From the NCBI GenBank assembly GCA_031291335.1, contig JARLJF010000137.1:16312-80311 (forward strand): a DNA stretch of 64,000 nucleotides, read 5' to 3'. The position numbers and the translations under genes are program-made. Positions 16,723 through 24,898 of this stretch are shown here, one piece after another (within the stretch, counting starts at the first letter, position 1; each line of letters starts with the position of its first letter). This DNA comes from Pandoraea sp. GTDB lineage: Bacteria; Pseudomonadota; Gammaproteobacteria; Burkholderiales; Burkholderiaceae. The notes beneath the pieces were generated by a model. It did no database searches. It was not told where the DNA came from and was given only the letters and a program-made list of their open reading frames with translations.

Positions 16723-17763
16723 ATGAGCGAGAAGCAGGAAAACCAACCGGCTCAGCGTCCGACGAGCCGTGATGTCGCGCGGCTGGCCGGGGTATCCCAA
16801 TCCACGGTATCGCTGGTATTCGCAGGAAAAGCCGAGGGGCGCGTGACGCCCGAGCGGCGCGAGCAAATCCTTCAGGCAGCGCAGACGCTCGGCTACCGGC
16901 CCAATTCGTCGGCACGCGGCCTGAAGCTCGGAACCCAAAAGTTGCTGGCATTGGGCGTGCCGAACGTATCCAACCCGTATTTCGCTTCGGTGTTGAAGTC
17001 GATCATCGTGAGCGCGGCGGCCAACGGCTACGCAACGGTGCTGATCAACACCGGCGAATATGGCAACGACCCCGAGCGTCTGCTATTGAGCCTGGATGCC
17101 CATGCATTCGACGGAATGATTTTCTGGGAAGCTTCGTGGGCCGCACGGGCGCTCGAAATTCTGCCGAGGTCAGTGGTCGTGGTCGACGGCGACTCGGCGC
17201 GCGACGCAGACGTCTTCATTCCGTCCGACGTCATCGTCAGAGAGATGGTCGATCACCTGGCCACGCTCGGGCACACGCGTATCGCGCGCGTCGGCTTCGA
17301 TCTGGAAGCCAACACGTTTCGCGTGCGCTCGCGCGCCTATCGCGAAGGATTGCAGGCACACGGACTCGCCTACGACGCCCGATGCGAGATCGAGCTACCG
17401 TTCGGCGAAACGTCGTCTGCGGCCATCGAAGCGTTGTTGCGGGCGCCGGATAGGCCGACGGCTTTTATCTGCGACGACGATCTGCTCGCCCCCCTGGTCT
17501 ATCGCGCGGCGGTGCGCACCGGGCTGAAGATCGGCGAGTCGGTATCGGTCGTGGGCATTGGCGATATCGAGCTGGCCTCGCTACTCGAACCGCCGTTGAC
17601 GACGATGGCCATCCCGACGCAGTCGCTCGGCGAATCGGCAGTCGAGATATTCCTGCGCAAGCGCGCCGGACAACGGTCCAAGGTGAGCACAGTGCAGACG
17701 CGCTTGATTTTGCGGAATTCGACCGGTCCTTGCCCGAACCAGGTGGTCGATGCGGCTTTCTGA
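16723..17763 (+). CDS. LacI-family transcriptional regulator
   Basis: A 346-residue LacI/GalR regulator. The N-terminal helix-turn-helix is at about residues 13-36 (TSRDVARLAGVSQSTVSLVF) with the hinge helix PNSSARGLK, then a periplasmic-binding-like effector domain (LLALGVPNVSNPYF... to VVGIGDIELAS). It is divergent from the phoD-HD operon and shares the palindrome at 16660. The effector, probably a sugar or related compound, is unknown. Confidence 0.88.
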   Translation: MSEKQENQPAQRPTSRDVARLAGVSQSTVSLVFAGKAEGRVTPERREQILQAAQTLGYRPNSSARGLKLGTQKLLALGVPNVSNPYFASVLKSIIVSAAANGYATVLINTGEYGNDPERLLLSLDAHAFDGMIFWEASWAARALEILPRSVVVVDGDSARDADVFIPSDVIVREMVDHLATLGHTRIARVGFDLEANTFRVRSRAYREGLQAHGLAYDARCEIELPFGETSSAAIEALLRAPDRPTAFICDDDLLAPLVYRAAVRTGLKIGESVSVVGIGDIELASLLEPPLTTMAIPTQSLGESAVEIFLRKRAGQRSKVSTVQTRLILRNSTGPCPNQVVDAAF

Positions 17764-17765
17764 AT

Positions 17766-17799
17766 CAGGCGTCTCGGACGGCAGCGCCCGAGACGCCTG
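17766..17799 (+). terminator. Bidirectional hairpin between convergent genes
   Basis: CAGGCGTCTCGG (17766-17777) and CCGAGACGCCTG (17788-17799) form a perfect 12-bp stem with a 10-nt loop that fills the 39-bp space between the LacI stop and the convergent ABC ATPase stop. No long T-run. Confidence 0.65.
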
Positions 17800-17802
17800 T
17801 TG

Positions 17803-18546
17803 TCACAGACGCTTGGCCTGACGAATGCTGCGCAGGAACGCGCGTGTGCGCTCCTGTTGCGGGTCACCGAAGATCTGTTCCGGCGGCCCTTCTTCGCAGA
17901 CGACGCCATCACACAGGAAACAGACCTTCGACGCTACCTCGCGTGCGAAACCCATCTCATGGGTGGCGAGCAACATCGTCATGCCCTCGTTCGCCAGATC
18001 CCGCACGATGTTGAGCACCTCGGAGACCAGTTCCGGATCGAGCGCCGAGGTGATTTCGTCGAGCAGGAGCACCATCGGGTCCATCGCCAGTGCGCGCACG
18101 ATGGCCGCACGTTGCTGCTGTCCGCCCGACATGCGATCGGGATACTCGTTCGCCTTGTGCGCGAGGCTGAAGCGTTCGAGCAACGCCATCGCCCGATCTT
18201 CCGCTTCGCGTCTGGGTTGCTTCAGCACGCGAATCGGTGCGAGGGTTACGTTCTCCAGCACGGTCATGTGCGGGAAGAGGTTGTAGCCCTGAAACACGAT
18301 CCCGATGTCCCGGCGCAATGCGTTGACGTCGACACCCGGTCCCGTGATGCGATCTCCATGCACGAGAATTTCCCCGGCATCGATGGACTCCAGCCCGTTG
18401 ATACAGCGCAGCAGCGTCGACTTCCCCGAGCCGGACGGGCCGATGAGGCACACCACCTGATGCTCTTCCACCGACAGCGCCAGACCGTTCATGACCGACA
18501 CGTCGCCATACGACTTGGCTATGTCGCGAATCTCGATAAATGACAT
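17803..18546 (-). CDS. Polar amino-acid ABC transporter, ATP-binding protein
   Basis: A 247-residue GlnQ/HisP-type ATPase. Walker A is GPSGSGKST (about 34-42), the signature MSGGQQQRAAIVRALA is near 137, and Walker B is VLLLDEITSALDP, where the usual DEPTSALD reads DEITSALD. The switch histidine is in LATHEMGFA. The ATG at 18546 has GAGGAG upstream; an in-frame upstream start is less likely. It follows the permease by 13 bp and is the last gene of the TauD / binding protein / permease / ATPase run. Confidence 0.88.
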   Translation of the reverse strand: MSFIEIRDIAKSYGDVSVMNGLALSVEEHQVVCLIGPSGSGKSTLLRCINGLESIDAGEILVHGDRITGPGVDVNALRRDIGIVFQGYNLFPHMTVLENVTLAPIRVLKQPRREAEDRAMALLERFSLAHKANEYPDRMSGGQQQRAAIVRALAMDPMVLLLDEITSALDPELVSEVLNIVRDLANEGMTMLLATHEMGFAREVASKVCFLCDGVVCEEGPPEQIFGDPQQERTRAFLRSIRQAKRL

Positions 18547-18559
18547 GGTCGTGCGCTCC

Positions 18560-19699
18560 TCAGGCCCCGCCTGCCCGCATGCGGGCACGGTCGCGTTTTG
18601 CCATCCGCTCCACGAAACGCACCTGCGGAATGGAGATGATGATGAACAGGATAGCCACCGTCGTCGCTGCCGACAGGTTGTAGTGATTCGACGCGATCAC
18701 CATCGACTGGTTGAAGGCATCGATCACGCCGACCACGTTGACCAGCGCCGTGTCCTTCTGCAATGCGATGAACGCGTTGAGCAGCGGCGGAATGATCTGA
18801 CGGATGCCCTGCGGCAGCACCACGAAGCGCAACGTCTGCGTGTACGACAGTCCAAGCGAACGCGCCGCAGCGACCTGACTCCAGTGCACGCCCTGAATGC
18901 CGGCCCGATAGATCTCCGCCACATACGCACCGACGGTCAGCGTCAGCGCGATCACCACGTAGGTCGTCAGCGACAGGTCCTTCAGAATCGGCACACCCGT
19001 GAGCGGCAGACCGAAGCCGACCAGATAGATCACCAGCACGGCGGGCATGGCGCGGAACACGTCGACGTAGGCTGTGGCGATGAAGCGCAGCGGCTTGCCT
19101 GCCTTGCCCGGCGCAAACATCGCCAGCGCCACGATCAGTCCCCAGACCAGCACGAAGACTTCCGCGATCACGAAGATCTTCACGTTGACCCAGAAAGCGT
19201 CGAGCACCAACGGGAAGGTCTTGACGATCAGTGGGACGAAGAAGAACGTCTTCGCCACGGCCAGATTGTTGGCAAGCACGAATTGCAGCGCCAGCACGAC
19301 GAGGAGTTGCGCGAGCGTGTAGCCCAGCGTGATCCAGCTTTGCACGGCGGCTTCGGCGCGCGCCACGCGAGCCGCGACGATGTCGCGTTTCGCACTGGCG
19401 CGACCGAACTCCCGCCAATGCCGGAAAGCGCGACCGAGCGGCACGAGCACCACCAGCGACACCAGTCCGAGCAGACCGGCGCCAGCAGGCAACCACCCGC
19501 CGTCGAGCTGATTGGCAAGCAGCCCTTCGCGCAGCGCCGCAATCGTATACACGCTGCTGGCAATGGCAATTGCGGCCCCCAGCAGAGCACACAGGCACAG
19601 CACGACCGGTGCGGACGGCACGCCGCCGATGTTCAGACGGCGCTCACGCCCCATCATGCCGAGCACCGCACTCGGCGCCTTTTCCGTGGATTGGCTCAT
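18560..19699 (-). CDS. Amino-acid ABC transporter permease with N-terminal extension
   Basis: A 379-residue membrane protein. The C-terminal ~220 residues are a HisM/GlnP-type permease with the EAA loop IYRAGIQGVHWSQVAAARSLGL followed by VVLPQGIRQIIPP. The first ~130 residues carry extra membrane spans (about residues 30-50, 70-90 and 125-145), so it is longer than single-domain permeases of about 220 residues, as in the AapQ/AapM-like group. It lies 13 bp after the binding-protein stop codon and partners that protein and the ATPase. Confidence 0.85.
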   Translation of the reverse strand: MSQSTEKAPSAVLGMMGRERRLNIGGVPSAPVVLCLCALLGAAIAIASSVYTIAALREGLLANQLDGGWLPAGAGLLGLVSLVVLVPLGRAFRHWREFGRASAKRDIVAARVARAEAAVQSWITLGYTLAQLLVVLALQFVLANNLAVAKTFFFVPLIVKTFPLVLDAFWVNVKIFVIAEVFVLVWGLIVALAMFAPGKAGKPLRFIATAYVDVFRAMPAVLVIYLVGFGLPLTGVPILKDLSLTTYVVIALTLTVGAYVAEIYRAGIQGVHWSQVAAARSLGLSYTQTLRFVVLPQGIRQIIPPLLNAFIALQKDTALVNVVGVIDAFNQSMVIASNHYNLSAATTVAILFIIISIPQVRFVERMAKRDRARMRAGGA

Positions 19700-19712
19700 G
19701 GTCTGGTCGACC

Positions 19713-20597
19713 TCACGGCGTCAGAATCGGCAGCTTGGCAGGATCTGCCCCCAGGCTCGGCACCAGATACTGCGTCGCCAGACGATCGAAAGTACCGTCC
19801 TTCTTCATCTCCGCAATCAGCTTGTTGAAAGCGGCGAGATTCGGCGAGTCCTTATTGACGAGGCCGCCCCACTGTTCGCTGGTGTCGTAGCGGCCCACGA
19901 CCTCGAACCGGCCTTCGGACTTCTTCGCGATGGACAGAACGTTGGGTGTGTCGTACAGCACGGCATCGACCTGCCCGGCGGCCAGGGCGGCGTACATGGC
20001 GGCGGCGTCGGTGTAGACCTTCGGGTGTTCGGCGACCTTCACCTTGTCGGTCAGATACGGAAGAATGGTCGTGCCCTGCTTCACGCCCAGACGCATCTTC
20101 TTGATGCTGTCGCGGTCGACCTTCGTGCCCGTCTTGACGAGGATGCCCTGATCCGAGCTGAAGTACGGGTCGGTGAAGTTGACGACCTTCTTGCGGTCGT
20201 CGGTGATCGTGATTTCGCTCAGCGCGATATCGAAGCCTTTCGCCTGACCGGTGACGACCTGCGCGAACGAGCGGTTGACGACGATCACACGATCCAGGCC
20301 TGCGCGATACGCCATGTTGGCGGCCATGCAGTATTCGAAGCCGTCCTTGATGGTGTCGGGCGAGTCGCCATTCCACCATCCGGGCGCGGGCAGCACGGGG
20401 CGCACGGACAAGGCACCCGGCGTGACCGTTTCAAGCTTGATTGATCCGCGCGTGCCGGTGACCTGACAGTTGCCGTAGTCCGGCGCCGCCGATGCGGTCA
20501 TCGAGAGGCCGCCCAGCACGAGCGGAATGAGCAACATGCGCAGACGGGGCAGCTTGTGGATTGCGCGTTTCATGTCTTGCCGTTCGAATGGTTTCAT
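19713..20597 (-). CDS. Amino-acid ABC transporter, periplasmic binding protein
   Basis: A 294-residue family 3 solute-binding protein. After a signal peptide (MLLIPLVLGGLSMTASAAPD, cleavage near residue 37) come the two-lobe binding motifs FDIALSEITITDDRKKVVNFTDPYF and the Lys/Arg-rich second lobe. Two cysteines (C43 and C90) in the mature protein might pair. ATG at 20597 has AAGGAG 8 nt upstream; internal MKRAI start is possible. Ligand not predictable, though polar amino acid is expected. It follows the dioxygenase gene by 161 bp, so cotranscription is likely but not tight. Confidence 0.84.
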   Translation of the reverse strand: MKPFERQDMKRAIHKLPRLRMLLIPLVLGGLSMTASAAPDYGNCQVTGTRGSIKLETVTPGALSVRPVLPAPGWWNGDSPDTIKDGFEYCMAANMAYRAGLDRVIVVNRSFAQVVTGQAKGFDIALSEITITDDRKKVVNFTDPYFSSDQGILVKTGTKVDRDSIKKMRLGVKQGTTILPYLTDKVKVAEHPKVYTDAAAMYAALAAGQVDAVLYDTPNVLSIAKKSEGRFEVVGRYDTSEQWGGLVNKDSPNLAAFNKLIAEMKKDGTFDRLATQYLVPSLGADPAKLPILTP

Positions 20598-20664
20598 GGG
20601 GGAATCTCCTTGCATCATCGGTTTGCGTCTAACTACCAGTCCACTGTCGGAAAAAACGGCGTCC

Positions 20665-20695
20665 GGGACGGCCGCGGTCGCGGGGTTTCCGTCCC
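20665..20695 (-). terminator. Possible attenuator/terminator downstream of the dioxygenase gene
   Basis: On the minus strand GGGACGG and CCGTCCC (20689-20695 and 20665-20671) pair around a 17-nt loop, and a run of six T follows about 8 nt later. It could reduce read-through from the dioxygenase gene into the transporter genes. The loose spacing makes it uncertain. Confidence 0.3.
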
Positions 20696-20758
20696 ATGAC
20701 CGGTGTCGTCCGGCTATCGTGGTGGATCGATCTCGGGTCGCGGTGCCAGTGTCCGCGT

Positions 20759-21826
20759 TCAGGCAGGCAGCGCGGCTGCCGGTTGTGCGATGCCGCCGTG
20801 CGGTTTGCCGGAGGCAACGTCGCCCCAGAGCACCGCGTGATCGTCAGGCAACGCGCGCGAATTCGGCATCGACAGCCAGAGGCGCATGAGCATGCGGTCC
20901 TGACCGGTCTGCACGTCGTCCTTGAAGGCGGTGCGACCGTGGTAGACGATGTGGTTGTTCAATAGTTGAATGTCGCCCGGCGCGAAGCGCATCTCGAAGC
21001 ACTCTTCTTCGGCCACGGCCATCAGCATGCGAATCGCTTCGTGCTCGGCTTCGCTTAACTTGCGCACGCCCGGCAGCATCTGCGCGTTCTCAATATAAGT
21101 GAGCGAGAAGTGGCTCGTCAGCTTGCCGTCTCGCACGCCGAAAATCGGCAGGTCGTAGGCGATATGTTCACCACCGGCTTCCTCGCCGAAGCGACTGCGC
21201 GGGATCGCCTTGCACAGCAACGCGTGCAGATCGGGGCGACGTTTGAGAATTTCGTTGTAGACGGTCGCGCTGCTGGCCAGTTTGCTCACGCCGCCTTCTG
21301 ACGCCTGACGCACGCACAGCAGACCCACGACGTCGCAGCGATCCGTGTGAAAGCGCAATTGGCCCGGCGAGAGCGTGCGTGCCCCCGACGAGAGGAACGG
21401 CTTGCCTGTACTGTCGACCGTCGCCCCGTAGAGCTTCGCACCAACGCCCATGCCCTCGTCCTTGATCTCGCGCATGACTTCGCCACGGCAGTTCTGGAAC
21501 ATGGGCGTGCCCAGATGCGCACCCAGTGCGTACCAGATGCGGCGCAGTTGTTCCGCGGTGTAGCGGCTCACGTCCAGCCCGCGAATCTTGGCCATGCCGG
21601 AGCCATTCTCCAGTTCCTCGCGCACATCGTCGAAAAAGGCAGTCGCGTCAGGCAGCGGGAAGTTCTGGCGATTGATCTCACGCCAATCGACGTCTTTGGT
21701 CTTATCCAGTGCAACGTCGATCTGCGTCAGAACGATCGGCGGGAACGTCTTGACCCATCGATCGTTGTTCGCCATCTCCACACCTCGCCAGACGCTGGCG
21801 CCCTTCAGACTCTGCGACTCGGACAT
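20759..21826 (-). CDS. TauD/TfdA-family Fe(II)/2-oxoglutarate dioxygenase, substrate unknown
   Basis: A 355-residue non-haem iron dioxygenase. The facial triad is readable: H160 and D162 (RFHTDRCD) and distal H296 (NNHIVYHGRT), with an arginine at R315 for 2-oxoglutarate. TauD-family enzymes hydroxylate a small acid next to the heteroatom or C-H target. The ATG at 21826 has AGGAGGG upstream; an in-frame upstream start adds 35 residues. It lies between a GntR regulator (22258) and an amino-acid ABC transporter (17803-20597), so an imported amino acid or betaine is the likely substrate. No sulfonate-type (SsuABC/TauABC) transporter is present, which argues against taurine. Confidence 0.78.
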   Translation of the reverse strand: MSESQSLKGASVWRGVEMANNDRWVKTFPPIVLTQIDVALDKTKDVDWREINRQNFPLPDATAFFDDVREELENGSGMAKIRGLDVSRYTAEQLRRIWYALGAHLGTPMFQNCRGEVMREIKDEGMGVGAKLYGATVDSTGKPFLSSGARTLSPGQLRFHTDRCDVVGLLCVRQASEGGVSKLASSATVYNEILKRRPDLHALLCKAIPRSRFGEEAGGEHIAYDLPIFGVRDGKLTSHFSLTYIENAQMLPGVRKLSEAEHEAIRMLMAVAEEECFEMRFAPGDIQLLNNHIVYHGRTAFKDDVQTGQDRMLMRLWLSMPNSRALPDDHAVLWGDVASGKPHGGIAQPAAALPA

Positions 21827-21867
21827 GAAACCCTCCTGATAAATAAATTGAGTTGCTCGCCCTACGT

Positions 21868-21877
21868 TGTATATACA
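21868..21877 (-). promoter_or_regulatory. Candidate GntR operator at the dioxygenase promoter
   Basis: TGTATATACA is a perfect 10-bp palindrome about 42 bp before the dioxygenase ATG. FCD-type GntR regulators often bind short palindromes with a central GTATAC/TATA core. A related TCGTATACGA lies at 22145 and a half-site CGTATAC at 22983, just upstream of the GntR gene. Confidence 0.4.
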
Positions 21878-22144
21878 TGTAAAGACAGTACACCCAATTT
21901 TTCGATTCCGACAATCAGGGGTTGCGTCCAATCAGGGAAAGTCCTAGCCCTGAAAAACAACATGGCGAATAGGCGTCTCAGCCCCGCCGGGCGGGGCACC
22001 GGGGGCGCCTCTCAGCAGGCGGCGGCCGAGCAAAATCACGGGCCCGAGGCCCCGTGCGGGACCGCCCGAACACCCGGGTGACGTTCACCCCGGTCATATG
22101 GACTATACGCGAACAAAAATGCGCTCGTATATCATTCATTATTT

Positions 22145-22154
22145 TCGTATACGA
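22145..22154 (+). promoter_or_regulatory. Second GTATAC palindrome
   Basis: TCGTATACGA is a perfect 10-bp palindrome within an AT-rich stretch between the GntR stop and the dioxygenase start. It resembles the site at 21868 and may be a second regulator site. Confidence 0.35.
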
Positions 22155-22257
22155 TTCTGAAAATGACGACTTGAGATGAGGTCGGCGAAATGGTGTTTGC
22201 GAGAGGTGTGATTACGTCAAAACGCCGAGGCATTCGACGCTCACCGCAGTCGTCGAA

Positions 22258-22923
22258 TCAGACGGACGGCTTACCGCTCAGACGGAAATACGCCATCACT
22301 TCGCGCTGCGTTTGTTCGAGGTGTTTGCGAAGCAGACGCACGGCCGTCTTCGTGTCACCTGCGACGCAGGCCTGATGGATGGCGATGTGCTCGTCAGTAG
22401 AGCGTTGATGATCGTTCACCGCCGAGAGGTGTGTGCGCAGGAAACGCCCCATGCGCTCTTGCGCCGCTTGGGCGGTGGCAACCAGACGAGGACGATTGGC
22501 GGGTGCGTACAGTGCCTGATGGAAGGCGAGATTCAAATCACTCCACGACTGCGGGCTGTCCGCTTTCGCGTATCGCTTGAGCAGTTGCTCGGCGAGTGCG
22601 AGATCGCTGGGTGCCATGTTCGGCACCGCAAGCTCCAGCGCGCGGCATTCGAGTGCGATGCGCATGTCGAGCATCTCGACACAGTCGCTGGCGGTGAGCG
22701 GCGACACGATTGCTCCCGCGTTGCGCTTGAGGGAAACCCAACCTTCGGATTGCAGACGCATCAGCGCTTCGCGAACCGGAATCTTGCTCACGCCGATTTG
22801 CGCCGCGATCTCATCCTGACGAATCGGCGCCCCCTCCGGCAATTCGCCGGACAGGATCTGCCGACGAATCTCTTCGTAGGCGCGCTCGGCAGTGGATAGC
22901 GATGCGTTGTCGGAATAGGTCAC
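22258..22923 (-). CDS. GntR-family regulator, FCD subgroup
   Basis: A 221-residue regulator with a winged helix-turn-helix at about residues 12-75 (RRQILSGELPEGAPIRQDEIA...VREALMRLQSEGWV) and an FCD domain at about 82-205 (LNLAFHQALYAP, DEHIAIHQACVA, RLLRKHLEQTQ giving the metal/ligand histidines). The start is GTG at 22923. It precedes the dioxygenase on the same strand and is its probable regulator. GTATAC-type palindromes lie before both genes. Confidence 0.84.
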   Translation of the reverse strand: MTYSDNASLSTAERAYEEIRRQILSGELPEGAPIRQDEIAAQIGVSKIPVREALMRLQSEGWVSLKRNAGAIVSPLTASDCVEMLDMRIALECRALELAVPNMAPSDLALAEQLLKRYAKADSPQSWSDLNLAFHQALYAPANRPRLVATAQAAQERMGRFLRTHLSAVNDHQRSTDEHIAIHQACVAGDTKTAVRLLRKHLEQTQREVMAYFRLSGKPSV

Positions 22924-23023
22924 GTATGCTCGTCAATCAAGGCCCGAATGAATGGCTCGACGATTATACAATTTCAGATATCCGTATACTTTTTCATTCG
23001 GTTCACACCCACCTGCAGGCACC

Positions 23024-23272
23024 ATGATCGACGCCGTGCAACTGCTCGCGCGCACCGAGTGCCTTCTGCTCGACCCGGTGTATTCGGGTAAGGCATTCTC
23101 GGGACTGCTCGGCGACATCGCCACGGATCGCTTCTCCCCCAACAGCGATGTGCTGTTCATTGTCACAGGGGGCACGCCAGGCTTGTTCGCCTATCGAAAC
23201 ATGTTTGCAACGGGGCCGCGCGCTGAACAGATCCGAACTCGCCCAATAATCGTACGGGTCTCCGCTCGTTAG
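23024..23272 (+). pseudogene. Remnant of a D-cysteine desulfhydrase / ACC-deaminase-family gene (3' end)
   Basis: The plus-strand frame from 23024 encodes about 60 residues that match the C-terminus of fold-type II PLP enzymes of the D-cysteine desulfhydrase group: AVQLLARTECLLLDPVYSGK, then the TGGTPGLFAYRNMF tail. In intact family members this part follows about 260 residues with the PLP lysine and SGGT motifs; nothing of those is present upstream, where the GntR gene and its promoter begin directly. The frame then runs on with unrelated residues to a TAG at 23270-23272. It is therefore a deletion remnant and cannot be active. Confidence 0.75.
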
Positions 23273-23559
23273 CATATGAACTACTGGCGCGAATGCTCAA
23301 CTTCAGGCGCGGCGTAACCTCGACGAAATCGCGGCCGAACCGGTATAAAAGGCCCCGGCACTAGCACGCTACGACCCACGGCAGACGGCCCACCATTGTT
23401 CCGTCCGTGCAACTTTGAGTTACCTGGGTGCGTATATCTCGTCGCCCAATGCGTGGCTATGATGGGCGCCAGAATCCCGTTACGCACGCACGAGCGGGTT
23501 GCTACCGATCGCCGATATCACCATCGGATGAAGTTCGCTTTTTGATGAGAACAGTCAAC

Positions 23560-23943
23560 ATGGATTTGAACAGACAGTGGGTTGCGCGAGTACTGATGGC
23601 CGCGCTGTTCCTGATCGCAGGCCTGCGCAAGCTATTTGCGTGGAAGGCTACGGTCGCGTACTTTGCTGCCATTGGATTGCCAGCCAGCGATGTGGTGGCC
23701 GCCTTGGTGACGCTGCTCGAAGTGGGCGGCGGGCTCGCACTGATCGTGGGCTGGCGCCTCAAGCCGCTGTCGATCATTCTCGCCGTATACACGGTGGCGA
23801 CGGCCTTCGTGGGACACCGCTTCTGGATCGCCGAACCGGCCCAGTTCAGCGGCCAGTTGAATAACTTTCTGAAGAATCTGGCCATCGCTGGCGGCTTTTT
23901 GCTGCTGTTCGCACAAGCCAGGTCGTCGACCAAGCAGGCATGA
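23560..23943 (+). CDS. DoxX-family membrane protein
   Basis: A 127-residue protein with four membrane helices (about 10-27, 42-62, 68-88 and 100-118). It starts MDLNRQWVARVLMAALFLIAGLRKL, the usual opening of DoxX/DoxD-like proteins. The ATG at 23560 fits family lengths; another ATG at 23545 adds five residues. The family is linked to redox or thiol functions in some bacteria but no activity can be assigned here. A good terminator follows at 24003, and no neighbour is cotranscribed. Confidence 0.75.
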   Translation: MDLNRQWVARVLMAALFLIAGLRKLFAWKATVAYFAAIGLPASDVVAALVTLLEVGGGLALIVGWRLKPLSIILAVYTVATAFVGHRFWIAEPAQFSGQLNNFLKNLAIAGGFLLLFAQARSSTKQA

Positions 23944-24002
23944 CCGAGCGAATCCGGATGCACTAAGCCGCCCGGATTCGGCCGCTCTACCGCTGCTGCA
24001 AG

Positions 24003-24037
24003 CCCCCAGAAGACCTCCGGTCCTGGGGGTTTTTTTT
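24003..24037 (+). terminator. Rho-independent terminator after the DoxX gene
   Basis: CCCCCAG (24003-24009) and CTGGGGG (24023-24029) form the stem, followed at once by eight T (24030-24037). This is the clearest intrinsic terminator in the window. Confidence 0.9.
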
Positions 24038-24127
24038 GGATGACCGCCCGCGAACGCTAGCGCGCAAAAATAGCGATGCCCCGGAGATAACATCGTCGCC
24101 AATGTGGGGGCTTGCACTGGCTTGCCA

Positions 24128-24898
24128 TCACGTTTCAATCAGATTCAGGAACTGCCGGGCGCGGGCGCTGCTGTGGGGACCGAAGAAGGCTTTCGGCGTC
24201 GTATCCTCAAGGACAATGCCGCCGTCCATGAACACCACGCGATCCGCCACGTCACGAGCGAAACGGATCTCGTGCGTGACCACCAGCATCGTCATGCCCT
24301 GCCTGGCGAGGTCGCGCATCACGTTCAGCACGTCCTCGCGCAATGCGGGGTCCAGCGCGGAGGTGGGTTCATCGAACAGGATCACATCCGGGTCCATCGC
24401 CAGCGCTCGGGCAATCGCAACCCGTTGTTTCTGACCGCCAGAAAGGCGTCCAGGATATTCGTTCGCCTTCGCCGCCAGCCCCACCTGCGTGAGCAACTGC
24501 AATGCGCGCGCCTGCGCTTGCGCTCGCGGCGTGCCATGAACGCTCACCGGGCCCTCCATCACGTTCTCCAACGCCGTGCGATGAGGGAACAGGTTGAACG
24601 ACTGAAACACCATCGCCGTGCGCCGGCGAATCGCGCGAATCTTGCTTTCCTGTTCACGCGACCGCTTCTTCGCACCGTTACACGTCACGTCGATGCCGCA
24701 CACCGTCACGGTACCTGCGTCGGGTGTCTCGAGAAAATTCAGGGAGCGCAGCAGCGTTGTCTTGCCCGATCCGGAGGGGCCCATGATCACCACGACCTCG
24801 CCCTTCGACACACTGAAATCGACACCCCGCAACACCGCGTTATCGGCAAAGGACTTCGACAGACCGCGCACTTCGATAGTTTTGATTGCCGTGTTCAT
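24128..24898 (-). CDS. Amino-acid ABC transporter, ATP-binding protein
   Basis: A 256-residue GlnQ/TcyC-type ATPase: Walker A GPSGSGKTT (about 40-48), signature [16 protein letters not shown], Walker [14 protein letters not shown] and the switch H in VVTHEIRFA. Its ATG overlaps the permease stop codon (ATGA at 24895-24898), so translation is coupled. It is the last gene of the lyase / binding protein / permease / ATPase run. Confidence 0.9.
   Translation of the reverse strand: MNTAIKTIEVRGLSKSFADNAVLRGVDFSVSKGEVVVIMGPSGSGKTTLLRSLNFLETPDAGTVTVCGIDVTCNGAKKRSREQESKIRAIRRRTAMVFQSFNLFPHRTALENVMEGPVSVHGTPRAQAQARALQLLTQVGLAAKANEYPGRLSGGQKQRVAIARALAMDPDVILFDEPTSALDPALREDVLNVMRDLARQGMTMLVVTHEIRFARDVADRVVFMDGGIVLEDTTPKAFFGPHSSARARQFLNLIET

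Larger units (their letters stand above)
21827..22257. other. 431-bp intergenic region between GntR and the dioxygenase
   Basis: No gene is seen. The dioxygenase-proximal part is AT-rich and holds TGTATATACA at 21868-21877. The middle (about 21960-22080) is very GC-rich and repetitive in character. The part near 22100-22170 is AT-rich again and contains TCGTATACGA at 22145-22154. The short open frames across it have no start signal or family likeness. Confidence 0.6.

Noticed and set aside
20759..21826. The TauD-type dioxygenase as PhnY*, partner of the PhnZ-like protein
   Set aside because: It is 28 kb away, belongs to TauD/TfdA and not the phytanoyl-CoA-dioxygenase-like PhnY* group, and has its own transporter and regulator.
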